From Methanobacterium sp. UBA410 (GTDB lineage: Archaea; Methanobacteriota; Methanobacteria; Methanobacteriales; Methanobacteriaceae), in the NCBI GenBank assembly GCA_002498385.1, contig DAHH01000004.1, positions 162,022 to 192,567 on the forward strand: a stretch of DNA of 30,546 nucleotides, written 5' to 3'. Numbering within the stretch: position 1 is the first letter of the stretch; each line of letters begins with the position of its first letter. The notes under the pieces were generated by a model. It was not told the origin of the DNA. It ran no database searches and saw nothing but the letters and a program-made list of their open reading frames with translations. This document shows positions 23,343-30,546 of this stretch, in pieces. The position numbers and the translations under genes are program-made.

Positions 23343-23765
23343 TTATTCGCCTGATTCAACTTTCTGGAGGAGTGCCTCTGCCTCTGGACTCTTTTGCATT
23401 ATGAACTGTGTGATCTTCTGAAGGTTTGAATCAACCTTCTTCATTGCATCCTCAAGTTCTTTTTTTTGCTGGGCTATGCTCTCCTTTGCATCAGTAATGT
23501 TCTTTTTAGCAGCCGCTCCAGCTCCAAAGCCAACTATGACTTCATCAGTACTTTTGAGCTCTGTGATGAGAAATGATCCTGCACCTATTGGAACAAGTGT
23601 TTCTGCATTTTCCTTTCCTTTAATACCTGTTAAAGTATCTTCTGCTGTGGTGAACTCGGATATTGTGGCTTTCAAACTTTCCATCTGTTGCTGCAGGACT
23701 TCTGCCTGTTGCTTGTAAATGTTAAGCTCGTTAACCATCTGTTCGAGCTTTTGTTTATCTTCCAT
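23343..23765 (-). CDS. pfdA: Prefoldin subunit alpha
   Basis: One of two alpha subunits of the hexameric prefoldin chaperone, which hands unfolded proteins to the thermosome. The protein has long N- and C-terminal heptad coiled coils (for example QKLEQMVNELNIYKQQAEVL and ending KSPEAEALLQKVESGE) around a central beta-hairpin region (ETLVPIGAGSFLITEL, then VIVGFGAGAAAKK). The start is set at ATG 23765 (140 residues) because GGGTGATT, overlapping the eL20 stop, forms its RBS. A GTG at 23774 would lie within that site. Confidence 0.95.
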   Translation of the reverse strand: MEDKQKLEQMVNELNIYKQQAEVLQQQMESLKATISEFTTAEDTLTGIKGKENAETLVPIGAGSFLITELKSTDEVIVGFGAGAAAKKNITDAKESIAQQKKELEDAMKKVDSNLQKITQFIMQKSPEAEALLQKVESGE

Positions 23766-23770
23766 TGGAA

Positions 23771-24001
23771 TCACCCATTGGATAAGGCTTTGACTAAAGG
23801 ATCATACACTTTATCCTTGGAAATTTCAGTTATGTCTTCTATGAATATCTGATTTCTTCCTATCCTGTGTTTGCTTCCAAATTCAGAATACAGTCTTTCA
23901 TGTATATCTTTTTCACTTACAGCTTTTAGCTCTTTTGTGAATGATTTAAGGCTGTTGCCCATCATAAATTTACCTTTAACTCTAAATATTTTTGTCTTCA
24001 T
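23771..24001 (-). CDS. Ribosomal protein eL20 (L18a/LX)
   Basis: A 76-residue archaeal large-subunit protein equal to the N-terminal half of eukaryotic L18a. The signature FRVKGKFMMG is followed by LKSFTKELKAVSEKDIHERL, YSEFGSKHRIGRNQIFI and a short C-terminus. It begins 2 bases after the aIF6 stop, with GGGATAATT before the ATG, and its stop overlaps the prefoldin RBS. Confidence 0.94.
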   Translation of the reverse strand: MKTKIFRVKGKFMMGNSLKSFTKELKAVSEKDIHERLYSEFGSKHRIGRNQIFIEDITEISKDKVYDPLVKALSNG

Positions 24002-24003
24002 AA

Positions 24004-24672
24004 TTATCCCTCAAGAAAACCGAATGCTTCTTCTATTCTTGCAAGTTCAGGACCTGTTGTGCTGAGCCCAACAATTACACCCCTTGAGTTTGCAGCCGTA
24101 CATGCTCCCACAAGTTTTGTTCCGTTGTTAACGGTTCCAACATCTGCAGGAACTTTAAGCAACTTTTCAAGGGATTCTATTTCTTCACGGGTTGCAGATG
24201 GATGTACCAATGCTCCTTTGTTCGTTGCTGCTGCAACGGATCCTGTGATCATGTAGTTGGCTATGGTTCCCTTTTGAACTTCAACATCTAAAACCTGGGA
24301 AATTAATTCAACAGATTTATTGGAGAGAAGAGGATTTACCATTGCCCCTGAATCGTTTGCAAGAACTATATTGCCCACTGCCGTGAGTTTATCTGGTATC
24401 CTTTCAACTTCAAATCCTGCATCTTCAATAGCCTTTAATTCACTGTCAAAGGCGTACTTTGAGACTACAAATCCATTTGAATTACCACATACCAGTGCCC
24501 CTGTAAGGTTGCTGCCACTTATAGGAGTTTTAATAACAGAAACACCTAAACATTCCTCTATTAAGCTCACCATTCCATCTTGGGTGCCTGGTGGGACTAT
24601 TGCTGTTTTTTCTGTAACTGCCATTGAAACTCCGAGGTTTGGGCTGCCGCCCATGTTGATCCTTCTTATCAT
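24004..24672 (-). CDS. eif6: Translation initiation factor aIF6
   Basis: Binds the large ribosomal subunit and prevents premature joining with the small subunit. The protein consists of five repeats of a pentein fold, visible as recurring segments such as NMGGSPNLGV, GNSNGFVVSKYA, NDSGAMVNPLLS, TNKGALVHPSA and NSRGVIVG. I start at ATG 24672 (MIRRINMGG, 222 residues), which matches the usual start and has AGGTG at 5-6 bases. A GTG at 24678 falls within that RBS. It is separated from eL31 by only a few bases. Confidence 0.96.
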   Translation of the reverse strand: MIRRINMGGSPNLGVSMAVTEKTAIVPPGTQDGMVSLIEECLGVSVIKTPISGSNLTGALVCGNSNGFVVSKYAFDSELKAIEDAGFEVERIPDKLTAVGNIVLANDSGAMVNPLLSNKSVELISQVLDVEVQKGTIANYMITGSVAAATNKGALVHPSATREEIESLEKLLKVPADVGTVNNGTKLVGACTAANSRGVIVGLSTTGPELARIEEAFGFLEG

Positions 24673-24680
24673 AAGCACAC

Positions 24681-24926
24681 CTATTCAGCTAGGGTGACCG
24701 ATACAGAACCATCCTCATCTTTCACTGCTTTTACCTTTATCTTTGGAGGTATTTTTTGGATTCCCCTTTCCCATATTTTTTCGTTAACAGTTGCATCTAA
24801 CTTAACATCATCAGATTTCATGTGTTTTTGTAGGAATTCCCTGACATAACGTGCTGCTCTTGGAGACCTTTTAGTCCTTGGCACACTTTTTACATCCCTC
24901 AATGGGATAACGTAAACTCTTTCCAT
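24681..24926 (-). CDS. rpl31e: Ribosomal protein eL31
   Basis: An 81-residue archaeal large-subunit protein near the exit tunnel. MERVYVIPLRDVKSVPRTKR and RAARYVREFLQKHMK are characteristic, followed by VNEKIWERGIQKIPPKIKVK. GGAGG lies 8 bases before the ATG. It follows eL39 by 16 bases. Confidence 0.96.
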   Translation of the reverse strand: MERVYVIPLRDVKSVPRTKRSPRAARYVREFLQKHMKSDDVKLDATVNEKIWERGIQKIPPKIKVKAVKDEDGSVSVTLAE

Positions 24927-24942
24927 CTGTAAATCCTCCTAC

Positions 24943-25098
24943 CTATACTTTGACCTTGTTCCTTTTCCACTGCCTCATTTTAGGGTGAAACCTTACTTTT
25001 CTTGATGTTTTAAGCATTACCCAAAGAGGAACTCGTCTATTTTGTTTACCTGCTTTTGCAAGCCTTAATTTTTTAGCTAATGGTTTATTTCTACTCAT
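24943..25098 (-). CDS. rpl39e: Ribosomal protein eL39
   Basis: A 51-residue, highly basic protein lining the exit tunnel. It reads MSRNKPLAKKLRLAKAGKQN, then RRVPLWVMLKTSRKV, RFHPKMRQWKR and NKVKV before TAG. NRRVPLWVMLKT and RHWRR-like endings are family hallmarks. The ATG overlaps the end of the PP-loop gene by 8 bases (ATGAGTAG), showing tight translational coupling. It lies between the PP-loop and eL31 genes in the usual archaeal order. Confidence 0.97.
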   Translation of the reverse strand: MSRNKPLAKKLRLAKAGKQNRRVPLWVMLKTSRKVRFHPKMRQWKRNKVKV

Positions 25099-25687
25099 TT
25101 TCTTTCCATCCTGTTACTCTTGACTGCACATGTTCCGGGAATATGTTCAAAGCAGCTTCTTTTCCTTCAATTTCCCATATCATATGCCTTATCTCAATTT
25201 CGTAGTCAGAATTATTTTTCATGTTGGTTAACTCTTTTTTTACGGTGAAAAGATTCTCTGAAAGATGGTTCACTGTCTTATGGCCAAAGCCTGCAAGCGT
25301 CAAGTAATGAACATTTTTCCTGTCTTCAAAGCTCTGTATCTCATTGATGTTAAGTTTAGGAACCCGATCATCTCGTCTTGTGCCGTCGGCAACAATATCG
25401 TACGTCATGGATGCAAGTTCAAGTGCATACCTGTGGACTTGATTTATCCCATTGTTTGGGAACCCATCTTCAAGTATCTTGCCCACAGCATCCTTAAGTA
25501 CGGTTTCATCAGCTTCAAGGACCCGATGTTTGAATCCCAAGTTCAAAGCTGATTCTTCTGCTGCCCTCCAAGAGGGGTACGTTCCAAAGTTTACAGTTAC
25601 AAGTTCAACCTTGTAGCCTAACCTTTGAAGAATTACAGCCATTAAAGAACTATCTTTTCCTCCGCTGTAGAGTACGCATGCTTTCAT
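25091..25687 (-). CDS. PP-loop ATPase (adenine nucleotide alpha hydrolase superfamily)
   Basis: A 198-residue protein with the PP-loop YSGGKDSSLMA at 7-17, which binds ATP and activates substrates by adenylation, as in tRNA thiolation or QueC-type enzymes. Other blocks are VTVNFGTYPSWRAAEE near 35, ADGTRRDDRVPKLN near 115 and AGFGHKTVN. There are no CxxC zinc motifs. Its ATG overlaps the stop of the PDCD5-like gene (ATGA), and its 3' end overlaps eL39. The position in a ribosomal cluster suggests an RNA or translation-factor modification role; this is inference. Confidence 0.85.
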   Translation of the reverse strand: MKACVLYSGGKDSSLMAVILQRLGYKVELVTVNFGTYPSWRAAEESALNLGFKHRVLEADETVLKDAVGKILEDGFPNNGINQVHRYALELASMTYDIVADGTRRDDRVPKLNINEIQSFEDRKNVHYLTLAGFGHKTVNHLSENLFTVKKELTNMKNNSDYEIEIRHMIWEIEGKEAALNIFPEHVQSRVTGWKENE

Positions 25688-26019
25688 TTTCTTGTAATAT
25701 GGATCTCTCTTTTTTGACCAGTGAGTTTTTTAAGGAGCACCTTAAGCTGTTCATCAGTTATTTTGGAATTTATACGTCCCATTTGAGCAAGCTGGATCAG
25801 CTGAAGCTCTATCTGTTCCACAAACTCGGGTTTGGTTAGTCGTAAATTTGCAAGTCTGGCCCTAGCTTCAGGCGTGAGTATCTGCATCATAGCCCGTTTT
25901 TTTTGGGATTCATATTCCATCTGCTTCTTCTGAGATTCAATTTGACTGTTTTGCTGTTGTGAAGCCTGCTGTTGCAATTGTTGCATTTTTTTACGTCTTA
26001 TTTCCTCAATATCACTCAT
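25684..26019 (-). CDS. PDCD5-family DNA-binding protein
   Basis: A 111-residue archaeal relative of human PDCD5 (the family includes MTH1615). It starts with a charged helix MSDIEEIRRKKMQQLQQQA, continues through a Gln-rich helix, and has the triple-helix core ILTPEARARLANLRLTKPEF with VEQIELQLIQLAQMGRI and ITDEQLKVLLKKLTGQK. The C-terminus is basic. The cellular role is uncertain; DNA or nucleic-acid binding is known for family members. The upstream gap carries a TATA box at about 26045-26052, so this gene may begin an internal transcript. Confidence 0.93.
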   Translation of the reverse strand: MSDIEEIRRKKMQQLQQQASQQQNSQIESQKKQMEYESQKKRAMMQILTPEARARLANLRLTKPEFVEQIELQLIQLAQMGRINSKITDEQLKVLLKKLTGQKREIHITRK

Positions 26020-26036
26020 TTAAAGCCCCAACAATA

Positions 26037-26053
26037 TTTAATAATATATAAGA
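26037..26053 (-). promoter_or_regulatory. Internal promoter upstream of the PDCD5-like gene
   Basis: CTTATATATTATTAAAT on the minus strand, about 26 bases before the predicted transcript start at about 26022. The following GGGG at about 7 bases from the ATG may serve as an RBS if transcription starts slightly earlier. Confidence 0.45.
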
Positions 26054-26090
26054 TCTGGATATACAACGATTCCAGATAAAGATCAATAAA

Positions 26091-26114
26091 TTTAAAGTTT
26101 AGTTTAAAGTTTAG
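26091..26114. repeat. 12-nt tandem duplication covering the eS19 stop codon
   Basis: TTTAAAGTTTAG occurs twice head to tail; the second copy contains the eS19 stop. Confidence 0.85.
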
Positions 26115-26551
26115 TACTTTGCAAGTTCTGGGATGTCTTTTTTAAGGTTGTGAGATGTTTTGTCCATGAAAGATTTTCCTTCAGAAGTTATAACTCTTCC
26201 TTCATCCCCCACTTTGGTTACAAATCCTACATCTTCAAGCTGTTTAAGAGCTGTTCTTATTACAGAACCGCTTCCTTTCCTGAATTTTTCAGGACTTGTT
26301 CCCATATCCTTCTTACCACCGTAGTATGTTTTAAGACTGTTTATTCCTACAGGACCATCCATGTAAACTCTCCTGAGTATGGATGCACATCTAACATACC
26401 ACCAATCAGGGTTCTCTGGCCTTCTCTCTTTGTGAACACCAGTTTTAACAAATGGTGCCCATTCTGGTGGGTTTATTTTCTTGTTTGCAGTTAACTCCTT
26501 TGCAATTTCACTTATTAGTGAATCTGCTGGTACGTCGTAAATTGTGGTCAT
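26111..26551 (-). CDS. rps19e: Ribosomal protein eS19
   Basis: A 146-residue small-subunit head protein. Conserved features are TTIYDVPADSLISEIA at the start, INPPEWAPFVKTGVHKERRP, WWYVRCASILRRVYMDGPVG and LKTYYGG, with GSGSVIRTALKQLEDVGFV and a winged-helix C-terminus. GGAGG lies 7 bases before the ATG. It follows the CRM-domain gene by 14 bases. Confidence 0.97.
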   Translation of the reverse strand: MTTIYDVPADSLISEIAKELTANKKINPPEWAPFVKTGVHKERRPENPDWWYVRCASILRRVYMDGPVGINSLKTYYGGKKDMGTSPEKFRKGSGSVIRTALKQLEDVGFVTKVGDEGRVITSEGKSFMDKTSHNLKKDIPELAKY

Positions 26552-26565
26552 ATTTATCCTCCTAA

Positions 26566-26799
26566 TTACCTCTTTCTTTTGAATATTACAGCAACATTAC
26601 CTCTAAAATCAATAAGTTTAGAATTTGATTTTTCAATTATCTCTGTAATAAAGTTTTGTTTCTCCTGTGATATACCTTTTGAAAATCTGAGTTTAACAAC
26701 CTCATTGGCTTTAAGCTGCCTCTTGATTTCTTCCATGATACCGCTGTTAACCCCTGATTTTCCAATGTTTATGGTGATGGCTGAAAGTGATCTATTCAT
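26566..26799 (-). CDS. CRM-domain RNA-binding protein (YhbY-like)
   Basis: A small (77-residue) protein with the CRM/YhbY fold, associated with pre-ribosomal large subunits and group II intron splicing factors in other lineages. The hallmark TINIGKSGVNSG near 9-20 resembles the GxxG loop region; VKLRFSKG and DFRGNVAVIFKRKR close the fold. I place the start at ATG 26799, not the longer frame beginning at 26856, because AAGGA precedes it and the ATG overlaps the RNase P gene stop by 8 bases (ATGAATAG), exactly like the eL39 junction. Confidence 0.9.
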   Translation of the reverse strand: MNRSLSAITINIGKSGVNSGIMEEIKRQLKANEVVKLRFSKGISQEKQNFITEIIEKSNSKLIDFRGNVAVIFKRKR

Positions 26800-27160
26800 C
26801 AATTCCTTCTTTGGAGGTGTATTCAATTTTCCTCCTCCTTCTCTCTTTTTTCTCATTTATAAATGGTATTCTGGTTATATTTCCACATTCCATGCATTTA
26901 ATAGCAACAGATGAATCTGATAATCTTACAGTACAGTTTGCTCCGGGTTTAAGGAAATGTTGACAGTTCCTGCAGAACCTCCTCTTCCAAATCCGCGGCA
27001 TTTTTATGTTGTACTTTTTTACGATGTTCTGGGCCATCTGAGCGTAACGATCAGACCTTTCAGGATGTTTTGAGAATTGTTCATCCGCATTTTTAAAGAG
27101 GATGTCTATTCGCTCTTCAGCTATCTTTATCATCCATTTTGGTCTTCTTCCCCTTCTCAA
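26792..27160 (-). CDS. rnp4: RNase P protein component 4 (Rpp21/Rpr2)
   Basis: A protein subunit of RNase P, which matures tRNA 5' ends; it pairs with Rpp29. The 122-residue protein has an N-terminal helical part (KIAEERIDILFKNADEQFSK), SDRYAQMAQNIVKKYNIKMP, and a zinc ribbon with C63/C66 in CRNC and C89/C92 in CMEC, then a basic tail. The start is TTG at 27160 with TGAGG 7 bases upstream. It is the first gene of the translation cluster. Confidence 0.95.
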   Translation of the reverse strand: MRRGRRPKWMIKIAEERIDILFKNADEQFSKHPERSDRYAQMAQNIVKKYNIKMPRIWKRRFCRNCQHFLKPGANCTVRLSDSSVAIKCMECGNITRIPFINEKKERRRRKIEYTSKEGIDE

Positions 27161-27308
27161 AGTTTAGCCTCATTGATATCAAATACAGAAATACAGATCT
27201 TAAGTTCCAAGGGGTTGAATTTTTGAATTACACACTTTCATGCATCAAGTTTCATCAAATTCTACAATGTACTTAAGAATAATATTATAGTTTATCACTT
27301 TTCTATTT

Positions 27309-27367
27309 AAAAAGCTTTCCTTAATACATTTACCACCAGGGTTCAACAAGGATATTTTAAGGAAAGC
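27309..27367 (-). terminator. Long-loop hairpin followed by T5, after the AK6-like gene
   Basis: GCTTTCCTTAA (27314-27324) and TTAAGGAAAGC (27357-27367) are perfect 11-base complements around a 32-base loop. On the minus strand the stem is followed directly by TTTTT. It may be a terminator, a processing site, or part of a small RNA. Confidence 0.35.
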
Positions 27368-27385
27368 ACGTTACCAGGTTCTTAA

Positions 27386-27410
27386 GCGGGAAGCTAATTT
27401 AACAGCCTGC
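27386..27410. other. Second hairpin candidate
   Basis: GCGG pairs with CTGC (one G-U) and GCT with AGC around an 8-base loop, with a three-base bulge. Confidence 0.3.
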
Positions 27411-27437
27411 TAATCTTTTAAATATCCCCAGAATTCC

Positions 27438-28001
27438 CTATAAAAGCATGTCTTCAAGAAAATCCACATTTCCAACTGGAAAGTGCTTTTTACCACTTAT
27501 TATATCAACCAGAATGTCTGAAACTTCTTCAGGTCTGAGATCACTTGTATCTACTTCGTTCACCCTATCACCGTAGATCTCATTGGCTTCAAAGGTGCAG
27601 ATGTCCAGGGCCTCTGCCTCAGCATTTTCCTGGATCTTGGAATCAGACCATCCCCTTGTTTTCAGGCGTTTTTTTAGGACATCTAACCTTGCACGCAGAA
27701 CGATCACCAGATCCGCACCTTCAAAATAGTGGGAGAGATGTCCCTCCACAATCAGACTGCCTCCCTCAAGATTTTCAATTACTTCATTGAGTTTCAGGCA
27801 CATTGCGTCCAGATCAACCACCTTGTAACCGCGGTCCTCATCAACACCCGTGTAAAGATGTTCCTTCACAACAAGCTCGTTCACGCCCAGTAAAGGGATT
27901 TTAAGCTTGTTTTTCAGGATCTCTGAAACCGTGCTCTTTCCTGTGCCTGGTGTTCCTGTTACAAGTACTATCATTGTTTCATCTGTCATAGTTTTAGACA
28001 T
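27438..28001 (-). CDS. Adenylate kinase AK6/Fap7-type
   Basis: A small P-loop NMP kinase/ATPase related to Fap7/hCINAP, which helps mature the small ribosomal subunit by handling protein uS11. Walker A is VTGTPGTGKSTVSEILKNKL; LGVNELVVKEHLYTGVDEDRGYKVVD follows, then LIVEGHLSHYF, the LRARLDVLKKRLKTRGWSD lid and the conserved ENAEAEALDICTFEANE helix. No RBS supports any start: TTG 28016, ATG 28001, ATG 27989 and ATG 27974 (MIVLVTGTPG, the usual family start) are all possible. It lies just upstream of the translation cluster, in line with a ribosome role. Confidence 0.92.
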   Translation of the reverse strand: MSKTMTDETMIVLVTGTPGTGKSTVSEILKNKLKIPLLGVNELVVKEHLYTGVDEDRGYKVVDLDAMCLKLNEVIENLEGGSLIVEGHLSHYFEGADLVIVLRARLDVLKKRLKTRGWSDSKIQENAEAEALDICTFEANEIYGDRVNEVDTSDLRPEEVSDILVDIISGKKHFPVGNVDFLEDMLL

Positions 28002-28004
28002 GAT

Positions 28005-28063
28005 TTCATGAATCAATTAACTTCCATGAATACCAACTAATTCCATGAATCAATTCCATGAAT
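28005..28063. repeat. Repeated TTCCATGAAT motifs at the AK6-like gene start
   Basis: TTCCATGAAT occurs at 28022-28031, 28041-28050 and 28054-28063, with a diverged copy TTTCATGAATCAATT at about 28005 that overlaps the coding start. Confidence 0.75.
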
Positions 28064-28080
28064 CCATTAATGTATGATGA

Positions 28081-28118
28081 TTTGGATCATGAAAAAAGTT
28101 TTGGATCATGAAAAAAGT
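28081..28118. repeat. 19-nt perfect tandem duplication
   Basis: TTTGGATCATGAAAAAAGT occurs twice head to tail between the AK6-like gene and thi4. Confidence 0.9.
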
Positions 28119-28188
28119 GTAATTTCAAAAAAAATTACAAATAGATTCATTGAATAAGTTCATTGGACACAAAAAACCGATTGAAGAT

Positions 28189-28965
<777 letters not shown>

Positions 28966-28997
28966 TTTTTCACCATTTTCACTTTAGCATTTCATCC

Positions 28998-29007
28998 TAT
29001 AAAAATT
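28998..29007 (-). promoter_or_regulatory. TATA box of thi4
   Basis: AATTTTTATA on the minus strand, predicting a transcript start near 28976 just in front of the GGTGA site. The leader is far too short for a TPP riboswitch. Confidence 0.5.
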
Positions 29008-29052
29008 CTTTTCATGCAAAATAACAATCAAATTATGATCCAATCAAGATTT

Positions 29053-29088
29053 TAAAAATGCTCTTTTAGGTAAAAATGCTCTTTTAGG
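29053..29088. repeat. 18-nt perfect tandem duplication
   Basis: TAAAAATGCTCTTTTAGG occurs twice head to tail between thi4 and the DRG gene. Confidence 0.9.
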
Positions 29089-29154
29089 AAAACACTTAAT
29101 CCCTTCTGTAAAAAGAGAGGTCCTTTAAAAAAGATCAACCATTTTAAAAAAAGG

Positions 29155-30249
29155 TTACTTCTTAAGTATTATCCTTAAGACATCCTCATCTTCCAGAATA
29201 TGGTCTGGTCCTACCTTCTGGCCTGGAAATTTGACTGAAGTTCCCCAGACCCGGGCATGGCGAAAGTTCCGCGCAAATTCACGGTGAAGCTTTGATGCAA
29301 CTTCTATAACAGTTGAACCGCCCCTTACTATGAGGGGGTCGTTGAAATCAGCCTTTCTTCCCTGGGGTTTGAGGTAAACCCTCATGAGTTTGAGGTTTTC
29401 AAACACAGTGTCCCTGAGTTTTTCCATGTTAAGACCCTGGTCTGCAGCTATGAAGATGGCGTCGGGCATCTTTGATTTAAGTTCCTTGATGTAGCTGGAG
29501 TCTGCAAGATCTATCTTGTTTATAACAATGAGCATTGGTATGTAGCAGCAGGTTGAATCCATGGAATCTATGAACTGGTCCAGTGTAACATCATCACGTA
29601 TCAGGACATCTGCACTGTGTATTCCATACTCAGAAAGGATGGATCTCACTGTTTTCTCATCAATGTGTGTTAGCGGAACCGTTGATACAAGTTTTATACC
29701 GCCCATTTTCCGTTTATGAACTGTAACATCTGGAACTTTTTCATTCGGCCTTATTCCAATACTTCTAAGCTCGTTGAGTATTACGTTCATGTGCTGTGGG
29801 TTGAAAACGTCCAGAACCATGAGTATCAGGTCTGCATTTCTTGCAACGGAAAGTATTTCCCTTCCCCTTCCCTTTCCCTTGGATGCCCCTGTAATTATTC
29901 CTGGAATGTCCAGTATCTGTATTTTGGCATTTTTGTACTCCATTATACCTGGAACTATGTCAAGGGTTGTGAACTCGTATCCTCCAACCTTTGACTCAGC
30001 ATTTGTAAGTTCGTTTAGAAGCGTGGATTTTCCAACAGAAGGAAATCCCAGAAGAACCACTGTGGAGTCTCCACTTTTTTTAACATAGAATCCTTTTCCT
30101 TTGTGGGATGAACTACTTCTTTTGAAGGATTCTTCCTTAAGCTGGGATACTTTGGCCTTTAACTTCCCTATATGATGGGAGGTTGCCTTGTTGTAGGGAG
30201 TTTTCTTGATCTCCTCTTCGATTTCTCTGATTCTATCTTCAATAGCCAT
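29155..30249 (-). CDS. DRG-family GTP-binding protein (OBG/DRG class, TGS domain)
   Basis: A ribosome-associated GTPase thought to assist translation. Numbered from the GTG 30258 frame, a charged N-terminal coiled helix (DRIREIEEEIKK) leads into the G domain: G1 GFPSVGKST at 71-79, FTTLDIVPG as switch I, G3 DIPGI, a glycine/lysine-rich segment TGASKGKGRGRE that marks DRG proteins, then VINKID as G4. The C-terminal 75 residues form a TGS domain (MRVYLKPQGRKADFNDP, continuing to FPGQKVGPDHILEDEDVLRI). ATG 30249 is preferred over GTG 30258, which has no RBS. The gene is intact. Confidence 0.95.
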   Translation of the reverse strand: MAIEDRIREIEEEIKKTPYNKATSHHIGKLKAKVSQLKEESFKRSSSSHKGKGFYVKKSGDSTVVLLGFPSVGKSTLLNELTNAESKVGGYEFTTLDIVPGIMEYKNAKIQILDIPGIITGASKGKGRGREILSVARNADLILMVLDVFNPQHMNVILNELRSIGIRPNEKVPDVTVHKRKMGGIKLVSTVPLTHIDEKTVRSILSEYGIHSADVLIRDDVTLDQFIDSMDSTCCYIPMLIVINKIDLADSSYIKELKSKMPDAIFIAADQGLNMEKLRDTVFENLKLMRVYLKPQGRKADFNDPLIVRGGSTVIEVASKLHREFARNFRHARVWGTSVKFPGQKVGPDHILEDEDVLRIILKK

Positions 30250-30470
30250 AAAACTCACATAGAACTAGTTAAATGATAAAAATGTAACACTTGAATATTC
30301 CTTAATTGATTAAATACATTTTGAGGATATTTGTTGAATTCGATATCACATCAATAAGCAGTACACAAGTACATCAGTATTTTATCTGCTCACACTTAAA
30401 AAGATTTTTAATTGGACAATGATCTGTATAAACACTCGAGCCTTCAAATGATAAAATTTTGATAAAATTT

Positions 30471-30522
30471 TTTTATCAACTTTTTTTATCAACTTTTAAA
30501 GCTTTTTATCAACTTTTAAAGC
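30471..30522. repeat. Tandem TTTTATCAACTTTT repeats
   Basis: TTTTATCAACTTTT begins at 30471 and the longer unit TTTTATCAACTTTTAAAGC at 30484 and 30504 (20-base period), followed by a related GTTGATATA. The spacer 30259-30546 holds no gene that I can see. Confidence 0.8.
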
Positions 30523-30546
30523 CCTGTTGATATATAATCCCTTTGA

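Larger units (their letters stand above)
27161..27437. other. Spacer upstream of the translation cluster with structured DNA
   Basis: No gene with a start codon is seen. The part at 27314-27420 is clearly richer in GC than other spacers and contains two hairpins (27314-27367 and 27386-27410). A TATA-like TTTTTAAATAG (minus, 27303-27313) overlaps the T-run of the first hairpin and could start a long-leader transcript for the cluster. Confidence 0.4.

Noticed and set aside
22500..23354. 284-codon plus-strand ORF antisense to ftsY
   Set aside because: It is Ser/Phe/Leu-rich, as expected from the reverse of the Glu/Ser-rich FtsY A domain, has no RBS, and FtsY is unmistakable.
26799..26856. Longer N-terminus for the CRM-domain protein
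   Set aside because: The extra 19 codons lie inside the RNase P component gene, and the ATG at 26799 has the RBS and an ATG-stop overlap like that of eL39.
28966..29154. TPP riboswitch before thi4
   Set aside because: The predicted leader is about 11 bases and no conserved thi-box sequences are present.
30259..30546. Gene or tRNA at the right edge
   Set aside because: No cloverleaf or ORF; the stretch holds only TTTTATCAAC repeats and AT-rich sequence.

Overview
The window reads as chromosomal DNA of a low-GC hydrogenotrophic methanogen of the Methanobacteriales, most likely Methanobacterium-like. The grounds are an MptE-type enzyme of tetrahydromethanopterin synthesis, an archaeal translation/RNase P gene cluster, Orc1/Cdc6, a VAT/Cdc48 ATPase, archaeal prefoldin, TATA-box promoters with GGAGGTGAT-type ribosome binding sites, and frequent TTG starts. 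From memory, the gene content resembles the MTH1598-MTH1620 neighbourhood of Methanothermobacter; this was not checked by alignment. I see no rRNA, tRNA, CRISPR array, insertion sequence, integrase or phage gene.

Layout. Bases 145-3051 (minus) hold a two-domain glycosyltransferase and an eight-segment membrane protein of unknown function. Bases 3316-5205 (minus) hold quinolinate synthase (nadA) and a methylthioinosine/methylthioadenosine phosphorylase. Bases 5670-7907 (minus) hold the tRNA ligase RtcB and its activator archease. Bases 8121-12048 (minus) hold Cdc48 and an Orc1/Cdc6 protein, with a small membrane-protein gene (10597, plus) between them. Bases 12413-12916 (minus) hold a 25-residue hydrophobic peptide gene behind an operator-like palindrome, followed by a DUF2085 membrane protein. 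Bases 13227-15196 hold mptE and a class V aminotransferase, divergent around one A/T-rich promoter element. Bases 15464-19288 hold an acetolactate-synthase-like enzyme and acetyl-CoA synthetase, also divergent. Bases 19557-21839 hold a dUTPase-like protein, a phosphoribosyltransferase and a SAM methyltransferase.

Bases 21974-27160 (minus) form one tight gene cluster for translation and protein biogenesis. In transcription order it runs RNase P component 4, a CRM/YhbY RNA-binding protein, eS19, PDCD5-like protein, PP-loop ATPase, eL39, eL31, aIF6, eL20 (L18a/LX), prefoldin alpha and FtsY. Upstream lie an AK6/Fap7-type adenylate kinase, the thiazole synthase Thi4 and a DRG-family GTPase.

Most of the window is conserved housekeeping sequence, and I did not find a clearly new multi-gene system. 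The least explained items are three. First, the palindrome-controlled 25-residue membrane peptide plus DUF2085 unit. Second, a second orphan small membrane protein with a complete transcription unit. Third, a striking series of short head-to-tail duplications (11-22 nt) in intergenic DNA. A structured region at 27286-27420 and several candidate operators and small ORFs are also worth checking. All family calls come from reading motifs by eye; no database search was run.
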